From: Eutreptiella sp. 'Long Island Sound 2002'
Lineage: Eukaryota; Euglenozoa; Euglenophyceae; Eutreptiales; Eutreptiaceae
Reading direction: 5' to 3'
Length of the DNA stretch: 64,000 bases
Assembly (NCBI GenBank): GCA_964036045.1
Contig: OZ038384.1
Coordinates: 44,827,704 to 44,891,703, forward strand
The position numbers and the translations under genes are program-made. Of this stretch, positions 45,611 to 57,079 are shown in pieces; the stretch's first letter is position 1, and each line of letters begins with the position of its first letter. Below the pieces are notes generated by a model, which saw only the letters and a program-made list of their open reading frames with translations, was not told where the DNA came from and searched no databases.

Positions 45611-46710
45611 GTCCCGCTCAGGCTGTGGCGGCTGCCGGAGAGCCGCTGCTAGCGGCTGGTAACCCCCAATGAGGCGCGGGCCCACCGGCTTGGGGGCGGG
45701 AAGCCCAGCCGAGGCGGTGGTCGCTGCCTGTTGATTCCCTGCATGGGGCGGTAATCTGCAGCGGCTCGTGCCAACTGGCCGGGGGGGACCGGGGGCCCTG
45801 CCCAACTGGTGGCCGTTGCTGAGACTTGTCCTACCCGGCCTCTTCTCCCCGTCATGCCAAGCAGTAGGCATGCAAAGTAAGCAGGCAGTCTTGGAGACCA
45901 TAACCCCGGGGTAGCAGTAGCGGAGACTCAACGTGAGTCCACTCAACCAAAACCCTAAGTTCCGCCGGGGCTTAACTCCCAAACATTACGGACTTTAAGG
46001 GGCCCCTTGGGCAGTTTAAGCCCACGGGGATGCGAAGAGGCGTGACTGCCAGCACTTACATTTCGGCTATCATACCCAGAATACCGGGCTCGCCTCAACG
46101 CGGCCGGTTGAGTCTGGGTCTAGGGGGGGCACATTAACTGGACCTGGGGGAGGCCCTTAAACCCTTTAAGCATTAGTTAAGGCGGTGTGCGCAGTGTGTT
46201 TGTGTTAATTACATATTGTACACTATTATCACCATGCTCCCTCCGGTGGTGCGCTCACCTTTGGGGCTGCCGTTGGGGGATTAGGGGCCGTACCCCTCCC
46301 GGGCGCCCTCTTTGCCGTGGGCGCCGGGCTGGTGGCTGGGGGGCCTTATACCTTACCCATACTCAAAGGATGTTTGATACCTTGTACCGGGGTGTCCAGC
46401 CGGACGGGTGCCCACAGGGGGGCATTCAAGTACAAGTCAAACTTCAAGATCCTCACACAAATCTTGATCCCTATCACAGTCCCAAGACATTGCCAAGACC
46501 GGGCCGCGCAAGGGCAGTGTGGCCTCAAACCGCTTCAGTAGCGGGGGCACGCCGCCCATTCCGGGGGGTTGTGGGGACCCCTCCCCCTTCGTGAGCTGCG
46601 CTCCAACTGCCAGCCAGTAGCTCGCTTGGCAGTCATCTTGGTTCATGGCAGGGTCAAGAGTAAGCTGGGTACCGGCCCGGGGGGTCTTGGTTGGGCCCCC
46701 CGCGTGTGAC
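45611..46710 (-). promoter_or_regulatory. LINE-B1 5' leader
   Basis: Homologous to 60106-60762 of B2 over several blocks (for example GGACTCAACGTGAGTCC-like, CGCCGGGGCTTAACTCCC, TTAAGCATTAGTTA). Conservation between two copies upstream of the monomers suggests a functional 5' end or promoter; this is inferred. Confidence 0.55.
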
Positions 46711-47500
46711 TGAGCCATAGGCCTCTAGGGTGTTGCGGCGCCGCTCGCCTCACTCTGCCTATGAACAAAGGAAGAAAAACCCGAAGCAAAGGCGCTAACA
46801 GGCCCGAAGGCTCCTGCTTGAGGCTTGCGCCCCTACAGGCAGTCGCGCAAAAAAGAGAAAGGAAAAAAAAACCGGATCAACAAACAAACCAGAAAATTGT
46901 GGGGCCCAGCGCAGGCCGTCCCCTTGGGCCCCCACAATCTCACACCTCTCTCACCCACGCACACACCCGTCATACCCGTCCCGGTCACACCGTGTCGTTG
47001 AAGCCCCGATACGGGGCCCCCACGCTCTTAGCTACCAAACCTGAGGCAGGGTGCGGGGCACTGGGGCATGGGAGGGGGGTGACAGGGGGTGACAGGGGCT
47101 CGGGCCCAATCTTCAGACGCGACACGCCCTCCCGCCTAGCAAGACAATGCGGCGAGAAATGCTGCCCATTTCTTTTTCGAGCGGGGCCCAGGGGCAGTCT
47201 GTGTTGTCTCCTGGTGTGAACTCTGGGCGTGCGCAATGCGCTCCTCTGGCATGTGAGGTGCGCCATAAATGCTGAAGGACCTTCCGGGGTTTGATCGATC
47301 CGGTCCCAGTTGTCTTGCAACAACCACTTGTGCACCCAAATATGTTGCTTTACGCAAATCCCGCTCCCGATGAGCAGACCGCACACCGTCCACTTCAGAC
47401 CGCTGCATATTCAACAAAACAAGGCAAAGAGCAGGTCCACCATTATGCGTCGAGCAGAGGTGGGAAGCGGCCAAATTTGGAGTGGATATCCTTCCGTGCT
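46711..47500. other. Spacer between LINE-B1 and LINE-B2
   Basis: No coding sequence or repeat is recognised. A purine-rich stretch lies at 46840-46890. It would be the host sequence that originally flanked the B3 tail. Confidence 0.4.
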
Positions 47501-47765
47501 GTGTGGTGTGGTGTGGTGTGGTGTGGTGTGATGTGATGTGGTGTGATGTGATGTGGTGTGGTGTGTTGTGGTGTGATGTGATGTGGTGTGGTGTGGTGTG
47601 GTGTGATGTGGTGTGGTCAGGTGTGATGTGGTCAGGTGTGGTGTGATGTGGTGTGGTGTGGTGTGGTGTGATGTGGTGTGGTGTGGTGTGATGTGGTGTG
47701 GTGTGGTGTGATGTGGTGTGGTGTGGTGTGGTGTGGTGTGGTGTGGTGTGGTGTGGTGTGATGTG
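47501..47765. repeat. (TGTGG/TGTGA)n microsatellite: 3' tail of LINE-B2
   Basis: Pentamer array with two TCAGG variants (about 47628 and 47643). It ends at the conserved CCGAAGGCGCTGTTACC that marks the LINE-B 3' end. Confidence 0.95.
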
Positions 47766-47932
47766 CCGAAGGCGCTGTTACCAAAAGGCAAAAGGCCGGG
47801 ATGTCTACCCACGGGTACAGGTAAACGGGCTGGGCTGTGTGTGTTGGGTGCGCGCTGTGCGTAAGTGTGTAGGCCTCGGCAGGGGGAGGGGGAGTCGGGG
47901 AGACCTGGTGAGCTCGCCTCTGGCGACCGCGC

Positions 47933-50900
47933 TTATTCCAGGAGCTCTCGCTGCACCCCTTCCCTTTCTGCTTGCTGGTGCAGGCCTAGCTCCTGCAACG
48001 CCCACGCCATCGTGCTTCCCGGGCCCAGGCGGGCCTTCAGCAGTGTGGCACGCGCCTTGGCGTGGGCGTACCAGATCCGTATGGACTCCTCCACAACGTG
48101 GCGGAGGAACTCCGTGCCCAGCGAGTGGGGGCCCGTACACTCCAGGTGGGCCAGCTGCATGGAGGGGGTCCGCAGGGCTGCCGCCCACTGCTCCAGCACA
48201 GTCGGTTCCCACAGCTGGTGACGCACTGGAGCCGCCCGTGGCCCCACCTTCTGGTCAAGCCACGCTGCGAGGCGCCGGCGGGCTGGCCCCCACTCGTGCG
48301 ATTGAGCCGAGCAGGCCCACAGGTGGGGCGCCGTCTCGGGCTGTGTCCCGCACAGGAGGCACGTTGTATCCAGCACCGTGCCCCGGTGGGAGGAACGGTG
48401 GGCTAGGACGGTCATGGTCGGGACGTTCTCCATGCGATGCGCCGTGATGTGGCGCTGCTGGTCGTGGTCAAACCAGTCCAGGGGGAGGCCCCCCCCTTGG
48501 CATGAAATTTACCCCCCAGCGGGCCTCGTAGATGGCTTGCGCCGGTATGGAGGCCCGGTCCTGCAACCAGTCACTCAGTGCCGTCGGGGAGAGCTGGCAC
48601 TGGTCGCGGAAGGGCACTGGGGGGATAAATGAGTAGGGGCGCCTGAGGAGCCACGTAAGGTCCACCTCCGGCGGCTCCCGCGTCGCTGCGTCCACACGGA
48701 CGTTGAGGTCCGTGATCCAGTGCGATGGTGTGGTCACCACATTGATGGCAGACCTCGGGGAGAGGCGCTGCCCCCCCCAGGACAGTGGCCTAGAGGTGGT
48801 GGATGCCATCTCCGCAGTGCCCTCCTTCCTGGTACGTGCGGAGGGCCCCCACTGCTGCCTCCGAGTCCGGCACCAGCCAGTAAACCCCCTGCTGCGTCGC
48901 CAGCCAGCGGGCACACGAGAGGAGGGCCATCGCCTCCCCCTCCTGGGAGGTGCCCACTCCTGAGGCCACCTAGGCCTGATACTCCCCAGGCCCGCTCTGG
49001 ACGACCCCGGCCATGGCCATACCCACCTGCGTGGCCCCTGCATCCACCGCCACGACACTGCCTCGGAGGGTCGCCAGCGCAGGCAGGTCATGGAACCAGA
49101 CGCCCGGGCGAGTCTCAGGGGCCAACACTCGCGGGGGGTCGGTCGCCCGGCCGTGGGGCGCCAGGAGGGCCATGTCCCCATGGTGCTCCCTGAGGTGGGT
49201 GCGCAGGGCCTGGTGTAGCTCCGCTGGCACTGTCCCCACCGTATCAAGGGAGTAATAGAGGGGCCCCTTGTGCGGGTGCCCCGGGCATTTGTGCGCCATG
49301 CACTCCGCTGGATATTGGAAGCGCGCCACCGCCGCCGGGGCTATGGCGATCCACGGAAACGGCGGCAGCGTCGAGGTGACCGTCAAGAGAGGGGCCTGCG
49401 ATGTGCTGGCCCAGTTCCAGTAGGCGGCAGTCGGGGGGGCTGTCCTCCACACGACGGTGGGCGCCCTGACCCCAGTGCGCTGGAGCTGGGCCAGGGACCC
49501 CTGCCGGTGGTCGCCCCACAGCTGGGCGTGCAGTGGCGCATCCACCTGCACTTGGATATCCAGGAGGGCCACAAGGAGGCGGTGGAGCCTGGTGGCGCTG
49601 GGCAGGGTGCCCGGGGGCTGCTGGCACACCCGGGGTTCTGGCGCCCAGCCCGCGGTCTCCATGGTGTCCTGCAGGGCCGCGGTCATCCGGAGGGGCTGCC
49701 CCCTATGGTATATCGTCTCCATTCGGGTGGTTTTGGCCGCCCGGCCCCCCACTATGACTTCCGCCTGATAGGTGGGCACGGCCCTCGGGATCCAGTCCTT
49801 GGGCGCCGCTTGCCATCGCGGCGTGGGCTCCCTCAGGAGCGGGACCAGTACCGCAGCGTGGCGGGCCAGCCACGCTCGTAGCCCCGGGATCCCCTTGCGG
49901 GCTGGCGCTCGTCTCTTCAGGGTCCGCTCCGGTAGCACCTGGTGATTCTCTGTGTAGAGGTCGCCGAGGTGATGGTAGCCCAGGGCCTGTACCGTTTCGT
50001 ACACCGTCGGGGGGACGACCACCTGCCCGACGGCGCCATACTGAGTCGTGTACACCTCCACCTGGGGGGCAAGGGCCGCCGCTGCCGCCGATCGCGGCCC
50101 ACCGGGACCGCGGACCAGGATGGGGGTGGTCCCTGAGCACTGGCCTGGCATCCACATGGGCATGGCCACCTCATCCACGACCCGGTGCAGCGTGGCTATG
50201 AGGTGGGGGCACTTGGGGTGATGTGTGTACTGCCCCGGGGTAAGCACCGCCGGGCAGCCCCCCCTGAGCGCCTGGTGCGTTTGCAGGGAGTAGGCCTGGG
50301 AGTCCCGGAACTTCTGCTTGGCCCAGGCCCCCTGCCGAACCCACTCTCGAACCACCGCCGCCTGCCACGAGTGCTCTGACCGAGTGAGACCCTGGCACCC
50401 ATGCTCCCAGGGTCCCCAGAGCGCGTCGGTATGAGCGTGGCGGGAGATGCCCGTCACGTGCTTGTATGCTCGTACCATGAGAGCATCGTTTGCCGCGTGT
50501 ACCTTGGCCGTGGGGCGGTACACGCTGGCCAGGGGGAGCAGCTTGCTCGGGAGCTTGGCCATGAGTACCATCATGGCCGCGTCCGGGGAGAGCCGCTGGG
50601 GGCGGAGCTGTGTCCAGAGCTCCGCCCTGACCTCCGGCAGGTTGCGGGGGGCCGTAGGCGCCCCCTGGAGGTAAATGTCCGTTCCCATATATTTGAGGAC
50701 TCTGGAGGGCTGTATCTCCGGGGCCCCTGCCAGCGCCTCCCGCCGCTGGTCTGGGGTACACGTCACCCACGCGCGGCCTAGGTGGCGGGCCACGGCTGCT
50801 GGCGTAGGCGACCGTAGGGGCCGTGGGTCTGACGTGGAGCCGTGCTGGATCTTGCGGTCAGGGACGTCCACCCGCAGGATTCCCTGGTAGTACACCCGCT

Positions 50901-53310
50901 GATCCAACAGGACCCCCTGTATGGGGTGGGAATCGCCCCGCTCCAAAAGGACGATTGTGTCGTCCACCCACATGAGTCCCGGGAAGCGGAAGGGCTCTAC
51001 CGCCGAGGACCGGTATGCGATGTCCATGTATCGCAAGAAAGGGAGCGCCGCCGTCGCCCCCGCATGGACCCCCTGGACGGTACCCTGGGGCGTACCCAGG
51101 AGTTGCGTCAGGGTGTTAGACTGCCAGGGGCCCAAGGGTAGGGTGTAGGAGAAACCCTCGGTATGGGTGGCGAGGTGGTCGGCCTCTCCCAGGCCCACCC
51201 GGGCTCCCACTATAGGGTGAATGTCCTGCGCGATGACGTCGAAGAATTTCACGAGATCCGTGATCAGGACGTCCACTATTCGGTTCTGAAGCCTGGCCAG
51301 GTCCAGCTTCATGTGCACCGTGCGGACGACCTCCTGGAGGGATATACCCCGCATGCCCCCTACTAGGCAGGGGCCCCCCAGGGCCCGCTCGTAGACGGCT
51401 GTCGCCACGGCATAGAAGGCCGTGGGCTCGAGTTTGGAGACGTGGGAGGAGATGGTTATCCCCCGGAGGTTCGCCTCCTGGACTGGCTGGTCCGGGTTTT
51501 TTAGGAGCATGGTAACCCGCCCCCGCCTGCCCACCGTGCGGCTGACTGGGGGGCTGCGCACCACGGTGCACAGGGTCTTCTGGTCCGCCTCCGTCAGGTG
51601 TCGGTACCAGGATATATCGATGCAGACGTCCGTTTCGGGTAGGCGGAGGTCGGGGCCGCGGGCCTTCCCCGACTGCACCTCCCAGAGGTGGCGGGGCTGG
51701 ACATACTCGCCGCGGGCTGGCGGGGCATGCTGCGGCAGGAGCCCCAGGTACCTCTCGAAGTGGGCCCATCGGTCGGGGTCATCTCGGATGCGGTAGCTAT
51801 GGCCCTGGAGCCGTAGGCGGCTCAAGTACAGGGCACACAACGTCTCCCTGGGGTTGAGGAGCGCCTTGCTGTCCAAGGGGATTTCCGAGACATCGCGCGG
51901 GGGGGCCCTGCTACGACGCTGCACCTCCCTCCACTGCTCTGGGGTGCGCTTCATATTGAGGGTCTCCTGCTTGCGTCGGAGGGCCCTGCGTTTCACCCCC
52001 CGGAGGCTCTGCTGGAGCTGGGCTTCTCCCAAGGCGACTAGGCTCCGCTTGAGGGCGTGCCCCGCCGTCACTGAGGTGCCCAATATGCTCTGGGCCATCA
52101 CTGTAAGACGCCCCACCGTGGGGAGCATGCTGCGCGCTGGGAAGGGCTGCTGGGGAGCCCGCGAGGGGGGAGCTCGCTCCGCCGGGCGCGTCTTGAGGCG
52201 GTACTGCCGGAAGCGGAGGGCTTGGACCCTGCCCGTGGCGTGGGCCCAATCGTAGATGGCCCTTTGCAGGCCTTTCAGCCACCGATTCGGGGCCAGCCGG
52301 GGGTCCACGGCCCTCCTGCGGAGTACTGAGTTGTGGAAATCGGCCGTGTCGGCCGGGGACAGGGTCACCGGGCCCAGGTGGTACTCCGGGGTGCGGGAGA
52401 CCGTATGGGGGCTGGGCTTGTCCAGCCGGTTCACCGGGAAGGCGACGGTGAGAAGGAGGGGGGCGTGGTGGTCCGAGAGGAGGGTGCTCGCCCAGTAGTG
52501 GTACGAGGCGATGGTGAACTGCGCCTCGCTGTGGCAAGCGGCCGTGTCGATGCGGGAGCGCGCGGCCCCCTGGAAGCAGGAGTATGTGTCCTGCGGGACC
52601 GGGTGAAGGTCCACCAAGTCCCTGAGGTTGAAGGCCCTCAGGAACGTGCGGTAGCCCGTGTCCTCGGGGCGCGGGGTCCCTCTATCTGCCGGTCGGGCCG
52701 CCGAGTTGGTGTCCGTGACAACCAGGACGGTCGTCGGGTCGACCAGGCAGGTGACCTCCCTCCAAACGGCGGCCCACCATCTCACGTAAGGCTCCACGCC
52801 TATGCTGATCTGGGGGGCATGGGCTGCCAGCACATGATGCCGACCCCACGGGGTGAGGACCTCCATGAGGAGGGCGTTGGCATCCTCCGCGCCCCAGAGG
52901 AGGGGAGCCCGGGTGGTCGTCCCGGTGCGGACGTATACTTCCAGGCCCGCCCCTGTCTTGCCGTGGGCGGGGAGCACGACGTGACGGGCGTAGTCCTGGA
53001 AGGGGGGGTCCTCGGGGCCTGCCCGGGACTGGGCCTCAGCCAGGACGAGGAGGGTAGGGCGGCGCGCTGCCATGTGTAGGGCTTGCGCCAGGAGGCGTTG
53101 TCGGAGGTACCGACCCCGGACGTTGAGCCACAGGTACCCCACAGCGTGCACGTCCTCCGGGGTGCCCTCAATTCTGGGATTGCGGGGGAGTAGGGTGCTC
53201 CGGCTCCGGGTCCGGCTCTGAGGAAGTGGGCCCGCCCTGGGGGTCGGCGTGTGTGGCCGAGCCGCCAGCTGCCTCCTGGGCTGCCCGCAGGTCACGCCCG
53301 ATGAGGCCAA
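47933..53310 (-). CDS. LINE-B2 ORF2: APE endonuclease, RT, RNase H, zinc knuckle
   Basis: Order: endonuclease at about residues 55-290 (WLNVRG, VLAEAQ, VTDTN, SRIDTAACH, LSDHHAP, all catalytic positions present); RT with motif A ITDLVKFFDV (near 685), motif B GTPQGT (near 740) and motif C WVDDT (near 780); RNase H (VDAGATQ, SQEGEAM, VPDSEA); zinc knuckle CLLCG ... H ... C (about 48330-48370). The frame is open from 53310 to 48973. It then meets TAG at 48972-48970 and 48792-48790, and needs frame changes at the C runs 48771-48778 and 48489-48496, to reach TAA at 47933. No ATG precedes residue 80, so translation probably depends on ORF1 through a frameshift in the 143-bp overlap. Confidence 0.85.
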
Positions 53311-56300
53311 ACACCGTGGTCAGGGAGGGAGTCCCCGCTGGCCGTTCGCCCGTGAGCCTGGGGAGCACCCAGTCTCGCAGGGCCGGGGCCTGCGCCCCCA
53401 GGACCTTGAAGCCGACCGGCTTGGCCGGCTGGAGGGCCCGGGCGTAGCTAACCCGCGAGGCGCTCCATCCCTTCCAGTCGGCGTCGCGGAGCTGCTGGGC
53501 CCCCAGGGGCGAGGGGACGATGACGAGTCCCCCCCGAGCCCTGTCGTAGGTGGCCCTGGCCACCATGGGCGTAGCGATGGCCAGGGGGTTGCATCCGGGT
53601 GGGGTGAGGGTGGCCCTGTGGTCCCCGAGGTCCATGCTCGCCGTGTCGACTGGGGTGTACCGGTCCCCGCGCTTGACGCAGATTTGGACCGGGGGGGGAG
53701 CGGTGGCCGGCGTGCCCCGGGGGACATGTACCGGGCACTGGCATATCAGCACCAGGGCCCTGGTATCCGGGGGGACCGCCCGGGGCGGGGGTGGGGCAGA
53801 CCAGGCATACGCATATGCCATGGCCTGGAGCCACCACCCTGGGCGCGAGCCGCCCTCGGGGGCAGGGAGGCGGAACTGCACCCTCCCCTCGATCACGTAA
53901 TACACCGTGATCCCAAGTCCCGGCGGGTGAGGAGCCGGGATGGCATCTCCCTCCCAGCTGGAGAGGGAGAAGGAGGGGACCCCCAGGGTATAGCCCACGA
54001 GCTGGAGCAGCTCGCGGGTCCTCTTTGCATACTAGGCCAGGAGGGGAGGGAGGCCGTCTCCCTCCGGGGAATGGGGGCCGGGGACGGGGGTGGTGCCCTG
54101 GCCCGCCGCCCGCATGCGGCGTCCCACCGCCGACAGGCGCTCCCTGTCCAGGAAGACAGCGACGTCCAGGGCCTTGCAGGGGTTCGCCTCCTCCAGGGCA
54201 GTATCAGCGATGAGCGCCGCCAGGCGGGACTCGTGCGGGCCCAGCTCGCCCGGCGGGCTGTCGGCGCGGCCGGCTGCCGGCGGTGGAGGGTCGTCATCCA
54301 AATCTTCCGCCGGCGGCAGGGGCTCCAGCGGGCTGAGGGCGCCCGCTTCATCATCCAGGAGGCCAGCCAGCTGGCTGGCCGTGCCCTGGGACGCATCCAC
54401 ATCGATGGGGGGGGGCGGAGGGTCATCCGCCGCGTGCGAAGTGGGAGTTTCGAGAGCGGGCGAGGTCTCACGGGGCCTTAGCTCCCGTTCTCCTTCCGGG
54501 GCCTGCTCCGCAGCCTGGTCTTCCTCCTGGGGGGCTCCCTGCGGGGGGCACTGGTCGCATGGGCTGGGGCGCCTGAAGCGACAGACTGTACACCAATCCA
54601 GGGCGGGTCCCTCCGGGGGGTGGCCCCCCGTCGGGGGAGCTGAGGCCTCAGCACCGTCGTGGGCCTGGGCGGTCATGGGGTTGCCAGCGGGCGCCTAGGG
54701 GCGGGCCGCAGGGGCCTCTGGGGCGCTGGCGAGGGCTTGCTGATGGCCCTCCTCCCGGCAATCCGCGCCCAAGAGGTCCTGGGACACGCTTTCAGCGGCC
54801 ACATTCGAGGGGCCGGGCCGGGGGGGCCCTGCGCTGGCATGCCCGGCAGCCGGTTGGCCGGGGTCACTAGGCGTCCCGGTAGCCGCAAGGACACGCCGGC
54901 TAAGCTGGCTGGTGCGGCCTTTGGCTGCGGCTCGCGGCCGCGCAGGCGGGCTCACCCGAGCCGCGGTGACCAGTGGGCTTCGCTCAGGGGCCGCCCCGCC
55001 CCCGGGCAACGCTGGGTCTCTTTCCCAGGAGATGGGCGCCTGTTGCGCCGGAGGGGGGCCTCGGGGTAGGGGGCGGCCGGCGCCACCGACCGCGTCGGCT
55101 GTAGGCGCCCGGGCAGGCTCCTGCGGCCGCGGATGTACCACCTGCCGCGTTCCGCCCACGGCATCGGCTATGAGGCGCCGGACGTCATCCTCGGTGAGGG
55201 AGGGGCGGTCCTTGTGCGGGGGGGCAGCCCCGGCGGACGGCGTGTCGTGCCGCTCCTCGCCCGGGGCGTCCCGTTGTGTGTGCACGGTGAGGTCCCGGAT
55301 GACACTGCGGTTGACACAGTGGACTGCCGCCGGCAGGCGGCCGGGCGGGGGCGCTACCGTACCCAGGGCAGCGCTGACTACCGCACACGCCGCCAGCGCC
55401 TGCGTGTGGGCGCGGAAGGTCAGGTACCCGTGGTTTTCTCCTCCATAAAAGGCCTCCGCCACCCCCTCCACCCCATCCAGCCACATGAAACGGTCCGCCA
55501 GGTGACGGCGGGACCATCCTTTGGGGAGGCGCCGGATGTGCAAGACGGTCGGCGGGTCCGCGGCGCGGGGCTGCTGGGGGGCTTTCATTGCCCCGCTCGG
55601 GGAGGCGTAGCCCGGGCCCCGCAGGCCCGGGGTGGTCTGCGTGACACCGGTACGGTGCTTCTGGGGCGTGCGGGGGGCGCCGTCCTGTGGCAGTCGCGCC
55701 TGCTGTGCACAGGGGGCCAGGAGGCCTGGCGTCGTTTGGGTCCCCGTCAGAGCGTGCACCGGTAGCCTGTGCGGGGTGCCCGCGGGCGACTGCGCCGCAG
55801 GCCGTCCGCCTTCCTTGTTATGGCGCTGCCGCTTGCGCTGGGGCTTGTCCCTCGGGACATGCGGGACATGCGGGGGTTGGGCGTCAGGAGCCGTACGGGG
55901 CTCCCACTGCGGCCGGCGCCCCGTATCTGGCGCATCATACCTCAGGCGTCTAGCGGTATCCGGGCTGGGGGAGCGGTACCGGCGCCGGTCGTCGGGGCCT
56001 CGTCGCTCCCAGCCCGGCCCGGGGGCTGATCCGGGCGGGTCACAACGGGAGCGGTAATCTAGGCGGTCGGGGGTACGGTCTCCACCTCTAGCGGCGGGGG
56101 CTCGGCGCCCGGAGGGGCGCTCCTCGGACCGGCGCTGGTAGTACCGCTCTGGGGAGCGGTAGGGCCGGCGGTGGGCCGTGAGGCCTCCTCTATCGGGGCT
56201 TGTACGGCCGTGGTCTCGGCGATCGTCGCGTAGGTCCCGTCTGGGGGAGCGGGACCTCCGGTAGGTTGCGCCCTGGGGCCTGCGTGGCGGCTCCGTAGGC

Positions 56301-56764
56301 GCCGGGGGCCGGCGGTCCTGCCGTGGCTCCGTCTCCCTCGCCGGTGCCAGCAGCAGTGCCGGCGTCCCCTCGCCCACCACGTCGGGGGCAGGGCCCTGCG
56401 GCGCTGGGGGCGCCCTCTGCGCCGCCTCCTTAGGGGGCGGAGGCCCCTCGGTGCGGCGGTCCAGGCCTGCCACGTGGCCCCGTAGGTAGGCCAACTCCAG
56501 GTCACGGTAGTCCGGGGGCGGTACTGCCGGGAGCGGCGAGGGCGGCGGGGGAAGCCCATACCGCGGCTCCCGCAGGTAATAGGCGGGGTACGGTGGCTGG
56601 GAGTGAACCTCCACGAGCGGTTGGTGGGGTGCGTATGGGGTGTGGGTATAGTGGGGGAGGGGGGGGGCGGCAAAAGCCGGGGACCCCGCGGGGTGTGGTG
56701 CAGGCGGGCTTCCGGGGATAGGAGGGCGCTGCATGTAAGGAGTTGCGGGCGTCGACGGGAACAT
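53168..56764 (-). CDS. LINE-B2 ORF1: RRM, arginine-serine-rich and zinc-motif protein
   Basis: A single frame of 1,199 codons from the ATG at 56764 to TGA at 53168, interrupted by TAG at 54697-54695 and 54034-54032. In order: proline-rich N-terminus; R/S/D-rich region (residues 165-290, RSRSPRRD, RRYRSPSPD); RRM-like domain (about 400-465; RNP2 VLHIRRLP, RNP1 HGYLTFRAH); zinc motif CTVC-x7-CDQC (near 54556-54590); acidic linker (IDVDASQGTASQL); then a conserved domain of unknown type (YAKRTRELLQL to CPVHVP). B1 preserves all parts and has CGG and CAA where B2 has the TAGs. An RNA-binding role is inferred from the RRM. Confidence 0.78.
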
Positions 56765-57079
56765 GCTGTGTCACTGGGCTGCAGAGCAAGAGCAGGGAGT
56801 CGCAGGCCGGAAGCCCATGCATGGGCACTGCGCATCCCTTCCTCCGGGTCGCCCAGTGCTCAGGCGCCGGAACCTGCTCTCGCTCGCGCGTTGGTGGCCT
56901 ACGGCGGCCGGCCTTACGTGCCCGTACACTAGAATCTATCCGGAAACGCGCCCCTGCGCGCTACTCGTTGGATGCTGCCTCGCACACTGGGGCACCTGGG
57001 TCTGGGAGGGGGGAGATCTGTTGCCGGGGGGTTGCGCCTCCAAGTCCACCGGGCACTCCCGGCCGGGGGGAGCAGGGGG

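Larger units (their letters stand above)
31786..46710 (-). mobile_element. LINE-B1: giant non-LTR retrotransposon, decayed copy
   Basis: On the minus strand the order is: 5' leader (46710 to about 45610), mixed 91-94 bp and 47 bp monomer array (45610-42905), ORF1 remnant (42687-39190), ORF2 remnant (39115-32228), 3' UTR and CACAT/CACAC tail. It is homologous along its length to LINE-B2. It is broken by stop codons, frameshifts, two nested insertions (33363-34321 and 34671-35329) and an internal inversion (38692-39108). I found no target duplication. Confidence 0.85.
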
